Of a DNA stretch of 64,000 nucleotides, positions 45,624-64,000 are shown piece by piece; the first letter of the stretch is position 1, and each line of letters opens with the position of its first letter. The position numbers were made by a program, and so were the translations under genes. Source of the stretch: Doris montereyensis (Eukaryota; Mollusca; Gastropoda; Nudibranchia; Dorididae). The stretch is taken from NCBI GenBank assembly GCA_037039925.1, contig JAXRKP010000364.1:275224-339223 (forward strand), read 5' to 3'. The notes under the pieces are model-generated. The model ran no database searches. It worked only from the letters and a program-made list of their open reading frames with translations, and was not told where the DNA came from.

Positions 45624-45759
45624 GATAAAGATGGATTTACAGTCTGTATCCCCGTACAAGTGCAGGCTCACCGACTTTTACTACATCATTTATCCCCCAG
45701 CAGGCCATTTCATTCAAGGTCCTTCTCAACTCCCTGGGGGAGCATAGAGTACACGGCCT

Positions 45760-46000
45760 GTTAGGCACTTCGTACTAACGCTCTGCCAAGATCTTTCTCT
45801 CCCTATAGCTGGGTACTCATTCACACCTGAGTCAAGTGAAGAAAGTAGAATGAAGTACTTTTTATAAGAGTACAACATTGTGAAAAAATCCCACCTGTGC
45901 CAGCCGTGGGCTTTGACAGTGCAACACCTTGTACTGCAACAGGAAAGAGACCTTTTTTTCTTTCATTGTACCATACAAGTCTTTCACCCTCCATTTTGAC
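45760..46000 (-). mobile_element. Degenerate SINE copy downstream of ARV1
   Basis: It contains gggtactcattcacacctga and gtcaagtgaagaaa, matching the body of the other copies in the same orientation. Confidence 0.5.
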
Positions 46001-49000
46001 TAACCATAGATGTGCAAGCTGATTGGCCATTGATACCTTGGATGAGTTAACACTGAAAATGCTTATCTGAAATTCATTGGGCTAGGATTTCTTTCAGATT
46101 TAGCATTTTTTGGATCATTAGAAAGGAAATGTCAATGATGGTGATAGCGGCAAGTGTGTGTTGTGTAATATCACTCTAACACAGCATGCATGGGAAGCAA
46201 GGTGTGTGTTATGTGTTTGTATGTGCCTTACTTGTCCACACATTGCAGGTAAAAAGAAGGTTAGTGACAAGATGGAGAAGAAAGCAGGAGGGTTGTGGAG
46301 GAGGGGGGTATAGTGAAGAGACATGATGCCGATTGACTGTGTCATCACTAAATAACAAAGGGGAGAGACAAAGAGATTGGAGTGGGTGGTAGTGATAGGG
46401 GATGAAAGTAAAAGATTCATCTATCTCATGATTTAGTGTTCCAACACCAACATTACTACACACACACACACAGGCACCAATCTACAGTGTCTAGGCATAC
46501 ACAGCACTAATGTTCTTCTCATGTAGTATAACTAGGTATTAAATCGTACTGTACATTCGCAAAAATGCTTAAAGGGTAGTGTCAAGTTGTATTGTAAGGT
46601 TGCTTTACTTTTCGTTCTAGTTTTAGTAAGTTCTAGACTTGGGTTATACTGGTTTTATCTGAGAGAAAAAAGGCCGTCTGGGGAAAAGAAATGTTTCGTC
46701 TGACTAGAGGTACATTTTGGATTCCTTATTTATTGATTTTCTTTTTTTGTTGTGACAAGATAAGAATGATTTTTATAACTTGAATATATGTCTTATCAAG
46801 AAGTATATATATTCATCTGTTATCAACAAGTTAAAAGTAAAAAAAAGTTCATTGAAGGATTTATGGCCCAAGAGCTGAACTGATGCCAGTTTCTGTAGTA
46901 TAAAACATACAGTATAGATGAAACATCATTCATTGAACAATAAACTGTTCTGCTGCTGGCTCTACCTCCCAGCTATAGCTAGTACCTTTTCACACATGGA
47001 AAGGGTGAGGAAACAAAAGTTAACTTTGTTAACTCACAGTGGATTCAAACCCGTCCTCATGGTCAAAAAGTCCAGTTCTGTAGACATCCATGATCACAGG
47101 TATGGATGGAAGAACATTTAATGTTTTTTTCTGACCAATTACCAGGAAATGTAAAAACTCAAAAGAACTACACTAGAAAATCCCTCTTGTAAATACAAAA
47201 TAAATGGATGTTCTCTGTCTGTCATGTCAGTTGGGACTTAGTTCCATCCTAACGTCACATGTTATTAACACCCTTCTGTTTCATTTTTAAAAGGTAACCA
47301 TGTGGCATTATTGCCGTTTTTTCTTTTCTTTTTTCCTGAACTTACCGGGTAATCTCTTTATTTTAATGTTAAAATAAATGGTTTCTGATACATGTCATAC
47401 AAACAAAGATAAAACATCACTTGAATAAATTTGAGCTTAGTCAGTATACTTAGATTCAATTTACTTTGTAAAATGATTCTTGCTGCAATGAAAACAAACA
47501 ATTACAGACTAAGCTATATTTATATTTTTCAGAACAACGATCTGTGAGTGTCAGTTAAGATGTTGCAAGCAAAAGGCTATACAAAATCATATGTAACATG
47601 AAGCAACATGTAGTTTCAAAATTGCCTCAAAGAAAAAATCAATTCATACATTAAGAATAACAAAAGTGAAATGAAGAGAAAAAAAACAGAACAAAATTTT
47701 CAGTAAATATCGTGCAAAAGACTTGATTTCCAAGAATCTAAAGGAATTTCTCATATTTTATACGTTGTGATTGGTGAATTTTGAAGACTACAAAACAGAC
47801 AAACAAAATAACGATTTGATTTCTTAAATATTTTATTTTAAATCAATGTGACTGCCATCCCCTCTCTCTCCTCCTTTTTTAAAAAACATACCCCTCCCTC
47901 ATAAAAAACCCACCCAAAATACAAACAGTATATAAGAGACTAAATAAACATATTATCCTGTACTGTGAGGTAATTTCTAAGACTCAAATACTTAATATGT
48001 AGGGCAGTCAAAGTGGGAAGAATATCATGAGAGCTTCACTCTAGAGATACACTCAAGATTTCCATAGGTGCTAAAATTGATTACAGGGGTCACTGCTTAT
48101 AAGAGCGTATTCAGTCAAGGCCAAAAATGTTCTTATATCCAATTTATTCTCATATGGAATCCCTGCATCAATGCCTGACATATCACAGTATCTATTGACC
48201 AAGGAACAACATTAGTTTTTTTCATGATTACGTTTTTTGAATTTTGGTTTTTTTAATTTTCTGTCTTTATAGAGGAATATGGTTGTATCCATGGTGCTAA
48301 ATGCAACACTCTTGATTTGTTAATCTAGCAAATACCCAAAGCCACCTCTAACATCTACTCCTTCCCTTCTCTCTCCATACATGAGCATGCTGTCAGTCCT
48401 TTTTACAGTGCTCCTTATACTATGGTATAGGTAACGTGTATGGATATTTAACTTTCAACTCATTTCAATGGACGATATCCCATTTGCATTTAACTTTTAA
48501 CAAGTCATGTTTTAGTTCAGGGACAAATCTATGCGATCATGTTGGATGAACACTTATTACAGCTAATCCAGTGATATCTGAGATCTGCTGCAGCCTGTTC
48601 TATACCAGGCCAATATTAAACTTATGTGCAAAGTGTGTCAGTCTTTGATACCTGCTTGGTATGGGCCAGTGAGGAACGTGTTGCCTTAAAAACAAAGCTT
48701 ATTTATATTTTAGTGGGTATGGTTACAATTTCATCTATCAGCCGTTCATATGTTCTTTTAAGTAGTGTTCTTGTAAGCGGTGGGTATTGCATTATTAATG
48801 TTGAAAATGAAACTCATTTGAGCAAAGTTATCTTTAGCCTTTGATGAAGAAAAAACTCTATTTTCCCAGCTCTATAGATTCAAAGAGCTTTGAAGTAAAA
48901 GCTAGAAATTATTTTTCAAGTTTAAGAAAACATGAAAAATGTCAGGACGCTCATCGGATATAATTCTGTTAATAAAATTTCAAAATACTTTTACAATGGG

Positions 49001-52000
49001 AATATGATATAAGAGTTAACTTGGGAATTATAATGTCTCAATTGTAAAGAAACTATAAATTGTTTTCAATTTTGTAATATCTCTATTATTATTATTATCA
49101 TTATTATTGTAATATTCCTTAACTAAAAAAAATAAAAAAATTGGTATCTCTCTGTATGCTGCCACTTATAGAAGAAATGAAAATAAGAGATGATAAAGGC
49201 TATGAAAGGTGAACTAATGATTACGTAGTGATTGATAATGAATAACAAAATTAAACAACATCAACATTAACATTATATTACTAACTGAGAGCTTGTGAAA
49301 GAAAGCTGCTTTACATAATACATATGGATCTTTGTCCAATTTTTCTTCGAGGACAACATTTTTTTACACCATGCTCTTTTATTTTCACATTTGTCATAAT
49401 ATTCCTCCCTTAACGTTATGCACTTAAAACTTGTTGTCTTTCTTCAATCATAAGAAAATATAATATGTGAGTATGTGCAATACATGTACAAATAATGGGA
49501 AGTAACAGCCCTATGTTCAATGGTGACATGCAAAATTCTTTACATTTGTACTATTGCCCTATTCACATTTAGTAAATATAATACAAGTATCTCTTTACAT
49601 TCTACTCTGCTAAATGGGCTTACAGCCATTCTTATGATACAAATATACATGACTAGAGATTTTGTAAGCCGTAGATTATATCCATGTATCTTGTCATAAA
49701 ATGATTAAAGTCATGACAACTTGTTGAATTCATTATAATAAATAGTCCATGATTACAGTAAATGTGGAAATAGTATGCACGACACATTTTAAGTGTATTC
49801 ATTACTGTATTTATTTTGCCATAGAGGGAAACCTCTTTCTGACAGTGTTCACAATATAATACAATGTGATGATCATAATAAACATTTTTATTCTATGAAT
49901 AAGATTCAATTAAAGCTAATTTTACAAACACAACTTCAAGAGGTCTAAACATTTGAGAGGGAGAATTATAAACTTACAGTACTTACACTTTTATTGTCAA
50001 ATATTTTCCCTAAATCAAGCAATAAAAGCCCAGCATTAATAAGGAATCTGAATGAGATTGCTGTGTAATGAATAAAATACCATTTGATTTTTCATGGGGA
50101 CTTCATTTTGATATTAAGAACAGCTAACAGCAGGGATAATAGAAAAAAGTATCATTTCCTAGTCATTTTTGTAAATTTGGGAATATTGGTTTCTGAATGC
50201 AACATTTTCCTTGACATTCTGTAAGTTAACAAAGAATTAGTATGCATAAAACAGTTGAAAATAAAATTGAACATTTATGCAGCAAAATGATCTTTTTATT
50301 TTAAACAAAATTCAGGCAAGTATTTTGTACATGAGACTAGAGCAATAAGTGAAATATTTCAGCACATTTATTACAGCTGTACACAATTAAACATATCGAT
50401 TTAGGCTACACAAAGTTATGTTTGTTTAATGCACAATGGAAGGAGCTAATCAAAAAAAAAAAGAAGAAAAACAAGAGCTCAATTTATGAAATTTAAAAAA
50501 TCTTTCAGAAAAAGAACATTGTTCAATTTTCATTTTCATACAGAACATGGGTAAGTGAAATGTTCATGATGTAAACATTAAAATAAAATAAGTTGAAGAT
50601 ATTTTGAGAAATTGTTCACATATTCAGTTATAAACTACAATAAAGAATAAAGATTAATCGTCAGATGTATGTGACCAAGTATCTGTTAGGAAATCAACAG
50701 TGTTAAATTGGAAAATGCAGGTACCATTCATTTATATCAGCAGCATATTTAAAAACATGTCTTCAAATGGTTTGTTAGGTGGGTATTTAGCCAAAGGAAT
50801 TATGTTATTATCTTATATTAGATATAAAATAAACAAGAGTTTGGACTTAATCAAATTGTTTTCACTCTTTTAACAAAACAGTTCAAGAAATACCACTAAA
50901 CTGTAAACAATAATGAAATATGTCTTACTCCAGTTAAACAAATGAAACAGATGTTTATGACATGGAATTGATAATAATAAATAAGAGAAAGATATGTACA
51001 GCTAAGATGAAACAAATACAAAAGTCCCCTAAATTATCATATAGATCTCTCTCTATACATATATGATGATCATTAAATATTGAGTCATTATGAATTTTAC
51101 GTTGATATGAAGTCAGTCTAGCACCAAAGTTGGCGTATGTTTACATACAGCCAGAGCTGATGAATGTATTTGATGAATTGATGTAATTTAGATGATTATG
51201 AAAACAGTAAATGATTCTTATGTCCCTGTAAATATATAAAGTTTATTTTCAATATTTTATTTTGTTTCATTAATGACATAATTCATTTTGCAAAAGAACT
51301 TGAAAAACGAAAGGCATTACTTCTCACTGCAGGTGTTAATTGCTTCCTTGATATTTTTCATACTTTCTTTGATACTAATTTTCCCCACCTTCCTGTTGTT
51401 TTTTATTGCTTTTTTTGTATGAAGAAAGCTCAATAATCAGAATGCCTTATTTATCAGTATTGATTCCTTCAGTTTCAAAGTTACTTATTATCATACTTCT
51501 CTTTATTTGAAAACAACTGATCAAATTTGAAATGAAATTGGACTTGTTTTCTTTGAAACTGTAAAAACATAGTCTAACAGTTACAAAGCAAGCTATACCT
51601 CAGAGTTATATATCAAATCATAAAATCCTAATGATATTGTGGTGCTTTAAATTCTATTTTCATTTTCATTAGCTGCTAAAAATATTGAAAGTGTTATTAA
51701 AGGAAATACTGACGGGCCTGACTTCAATTGGCACCATAAAAGTAGCATCATTCTAATAATCATCAGATAATGCCTCAAAGGCTTTTATTGAAAAATTTCA
51801 CAGGGCACAATTTCATGTATTCAAGAAATTCTGTATTTTGAATTTTAAAGATGAGAATAAAAATCTAAAAAATATGGAGATGCATCTTATAAAGAACATA
51901 ATCCAACTGGATAATAATATATGCTTCTAATTGTATCAAATTTCAATCTCAGTAAAAAAATTTTTTAAAAAGGAATATAAGACAAATTTCTTTGAGAAGC

Positions 52001-52480
52001 ATTAATGTTGAAGTTCAAGATGTCTTTTCCAATCTATTTTTGTATATTTAACTGTGAATGAAAGGCATGCATGACAAGGACTAAACTCACTTCTGTTGAC
52101 CTATTAATTACCAACTTTTGGCGACAGACATGTATTACATGCACATCTCTTGATCTTTTTATCCAGGAGCCAACAAATTTGAGGTACTTTTGTTTTCTGT
52201 GTCATCCTTTCAATCTTTAATTTGTTAGGCTTGCATTGTAAAAGTAAGAGATTTATGACTTGATTAAATGAAAAATTTCACTGATGAAAGTAATAAGATA
52301 ATTTATCATAAAGTTCTGTGTAGAATAAAAGTTACTGATGCTAAAGTACAAAAGAAGTTCTCAGGATTATTTTGAAGTCAGTATTGATCATGTGAAGGAA
52401 TAGCTTCTAGATTAAAATTTAGATCTAGTCTAGGATTATTGCAAAATGTCTTCATTGTTTTGTGTTAATTAAAATAATAT

Positions 52481-52482
<2 letters not shown>
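46001..52482. other. AT-rich spacer between convergent ARV1 and Jagged
   Basis: About 6.5 kb with no recognised exon on either strand. A further degenerate SINE body lies near 46845-47060. A CTAGATCTAG-like motif occurs near 52407-52433. The Jagged 3' UTR may extend into the right side. Confidence 0.5.
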
Positions 52483-52557
<75 letters not shown>

Positions 52558-52570
52558 GATAAGGATAAGG

Positions 52571-52660
<90 letters not shown>

Positions 52661-52664
52661 GGCC

Positions 52665-52742
<78 letters not shown>

Positions 52743-52761
52743 TAATAATAATAATAATAAC

Positions 52762-52833
<72 letters not shown>

Positions 52834-52861
52834 TATAATGATAATAATGATGATGATGATA

Positions 52862-52908
<47 letters not shown>

Positions 52909-52909
52909 A

Positions 52910-52974
<65 letters not shown>

Positions 52975-52991
52975 TAATAATAATAATAATA

Positions 52992-53026
<35 letters not shown>

Positions 53027-53267
53027 AAGAAGAAGAAGAAGAAGAAGAAGACGAAGAAGAAGAAGAAGAAGAAAAGGAAGAAGTAGAAGGAGGAGGAGGA
53101 GGAGGAGGAGGAGGAGGAGGAGAAGAGGAAGAGGAAGAGGAAGAGGAAGAGGAAGAAGAAGAAGAAGAAGAAGAAGAAGAAGAAGAAGAAGAAGAAGAAG
53201 AAGAAGAAGAAGAAGAAGAAGAAGAAGAAGAAGAAGAAGAAGAAGAAGAAGAAGAAAAGAAAAAAAA
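52483..53267. repeat. Compound trinucleotide array (AAT)n / (GAT)n / (AAG)n / (AGG)n
   Basis: About 785 bp almost entirely of triplets: AAT blocks with GATAAT insertions, a GAT block at about 52850-52910, more AAT, then AAG with an AGG block near 53086-53120. The long Asn, Ile, Lys or Leu open frames here are artefacts. Confidence 0.98.
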
Positions 53268-55182
53268 ATTTGTAATAATAATGATAAAAATGTATGTGTT
53301 ATTTGAATTAATATGACTTTAATTGAAAAAGTATTTAAGGCCCTTTGGATTAGTTGTGAGTGAGTTTAAAAAACCTGCAGATGCTAAAGATTATTTTAAT
53401 CAAGGACTAAATATTCTTTATTGACATAATTCGAAAATGTTTCATGTGTCCATGTTAAATGACATCCCAAGTTTCCATAAAGACACAAAGGTTACAAATT
53501 ATTTTGATTGATCAATGAAATTCCAAATTTGAAATTAGGGAATAAATATCTACAGTAATGCCATGCATGTGTTATTCATAATTCATTTTATTTAATGGCC
53601 CCTTCTCATAATATCCTTCAATTAGTATGACCTATTATCAACTCAATAAATGAAAAGATCAGTTTTTTGTAAAGGAAAGCAATGGATAACAAAATAAAAA
53701 GGTTGGTGAGGGACACAATATGGATGCACAAGGTTTATGATAAATGGTCAATGGGCAGAAAAACGCAGTTGAGAAAAAGGAAGAAAGAAAATCTTTGCAA
53801 GGACATCTGTATAGACGTTTTGGCAATTTTCTGAGTGACTTGTTTAGAAAAAGCATTACATGCAATGACCTTCTTTCGCCAAAACCAACTGGAGGAAAAC
53901 AATTCCTCTTTCCATAAACTGGGATAAATTTTAAAAAGAGAAAAGAATAAGAATAAAATGTTGTCAAAAGCTTTTAACTTTCATTAGACATTATTAGTGT
54001 CCACCATTGGACAGTTTTACATAAAAATTAATCTTTTCTTTTAAATTTAAAGATAAGAAAATTCCAGGGCTGTAATTATTAACACAAGCAAGTTTTGCAC
54101 TAACAAGTAGCCTTATCTTGAGTATGTCAAAGTAAGGGAAATCCAAAGTGATTCCACATGCTTGCCCAAGAGCAAGCCTATCTTTAAACAGAAACACCTG
54201 AAAACCAAGTAACAAGTCAGCAAAATTTATAGCTTTACACGTAAAGCCAATATACTGCGTTCAATACCATTTTCAGTTATAGCGAAAAAAACAGAGAAAA
54301 GACAGAAAATACCATGCACATGAATCCACTATTATGTCACTAACAACAATGCTATTGAAAGCTATGGATGAATTATGCTGAAATAGCAAAACAGGGCAAC
54401 TGCACATCATTAAACATCTAAGCTAAGATCAAATTTAAAAAATTGAGCTGTGGTAGATTTGATCACATTCCTTGTCTGTTGGAGGTTTTTTTTCTGTAGT
54501 CAGAATATTTTCCATCAATCACTATTCTTAATAAATTTGTTATCTCTTATAGCACAGATCATTTCTTATTTTTCTCATTTGTGTTAAATGTACTTTGATT
54601 TTCCTTTGCCTCATTCTCAACTCTTTTTATTTGATCATCAAATTAGCTGCCATTCAAATGTGTAGTGACAGAGATAACGAGTAAATAATGAACACCTACT
54701 GCCAAAGAATATGAATGATGGAATATCTTATTCTTTCACTCGCAGGATAGGATGGCTATGGGCAACTTGTGAAAAAGCTAAATTTTAATTTGAGAAAAGA
54801 AATGTCATCGTAAATGACTTAATATACCATAAAATATTTAATTGAGATAACATGACATCCTTCTAGTATTCATTCTAGATGACAGCAGAGCAATCAATTG
54901 ACATTATCAACAGTTGCGAAATATAATGCTCATTAACCTTGATGCTCGATACAGTGAAACCATTACATATCGGTAGAGATTATACATGAAGAATTTAAAA
55001 TGCGTTTTGCATATGACGATGAATTGGCATAAAAAGAAAAAAAGAAGAAAAAAAAGTGAATTGTGATTTTTAATGTAATACTTTATAAGAAATTTGGCAC
55101 AATTTAATTTTTAAAGATTAACTGTAGCTTTAATATTTTTTTACATATAACATACACTTAACAAACTGTATAGATTCATACA
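53268..55182 (-). other. Probable Jagged 3' UTR / spacer
   Basis: AT-rich, no coding signal recognised. How much is transcribed as Jagged 3' UTR cannot be told. Confidence 0.45.
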
Positions 55183-63856
<8,674 letters not shown>

Positions 63857-64000
63857 CTGGAAAATGCGGTATTTTAGGCAAATTATTAGTTTGTTTTCAT
63901 TTGTGGAAGCATGTGTTTTGAATGAGTGCTTAAAATTGTATAGACGTAAAATAGCATTACTTTCACATTAGTGAAATGCAACAGAAAAACTCTTAACTCT

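Noticed and set aside
52452..53086. Poly-Asn, poly-Ile and poly-Leu frames
   Set aside because: Translations of AAT/GAT/AAG repeats.

Overview
This window is animal nuclear DNA. The genes are split into many short exons with GT-AG introns. The introns and spacers hold long compound microsatellites, several LINE families, tRNA-derived SINEs and small inverted-repeat DNA transposons. The repeat style (GA, GATA and AAT arrays; APE-type LINEs with short simple-repeat tails) and the proteins suggest a lophotrochozoan, most likely a mollusc and perhaps a gastropod. That placement is inference; no taxon-specific marker was seen.

Four protein-coding genes could be assembled exon by exon from translated similarity plus splice sites and phases. 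(1) PPP1R21 (+, 6068-23641, 20 coding exons) is an endosomal coiled-coil protein and FERRY-complex subunit. (2) POP7/Rpp20 (-, 37969-39342, 2 exons) is an Alba-like subunit of RNase P/MRP. (3) ARV1 (+, 39738-45472, 6 exons) is an ER membrane lipid-homeostasis protein. (4) A Jagged/Serrate Notch ligand (-, 55183-63856, last 15 coding exons) continues past the right edge. POP7 and ARV1 are divergent with 395 bp between start codons, so they probably share a promoter. ARV1 and Jagged converge across about 9.7 kb of AT-rich DNA. The four genes have unrelated jobs (endosome, tRNA processing, ER lipids, Notch signalling), so nothing suggests a functional cluster.

Layout: 1-3.6 kb, a nested and inverted LINE complex. 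4.7-6.0 kb, a GA/GATA/GACA microsatellite ending about 70 bp before the PPP1R21 start codon. 6-23.6 kb, PPP1R21, carrying a 3.2 kb sense LINE in intron 12, an RNase H-bearing LINE fragment in intron 1, a MITE, a 108-bp palindrome and more microsatellites. 25.7 kb, an AT array. 27.0-27.2 kb, a SINE. 27.3-30.6 kb, a nearly full-length antisense copy of the same LINE. 31.8-32.7 kb, an L2/CR1-like LINE fragment. 35-37.3 kb, a pogo-like element, a tandem repeat and a second MITE copy. 38-45.5 kb, POP7 and ARV1. 45.6-55 kb, no recognised gene, with a trinucleotide mega-array at 52.5-53.3 kb. 55-64 kb, Jagged.

Two points matter most. First, all four conserved genes carry small frame breaks (16 inferred over about 5.9 kb of coding sequence), although the protein similarity continues on both sides and every splice phase closes once they are allowed for. 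This looks like residual indel error in the assembly rather than four pseudogenes, and automatic gene prediction here will fail. Second, clusters of the palindrome CTAGATCTAG sit just inside the first intron of all three genes whose 5' end is visible, and flank the POP7/ARV1 promoter almost symmetrically. This may be an undescribed promoter-proximal element.
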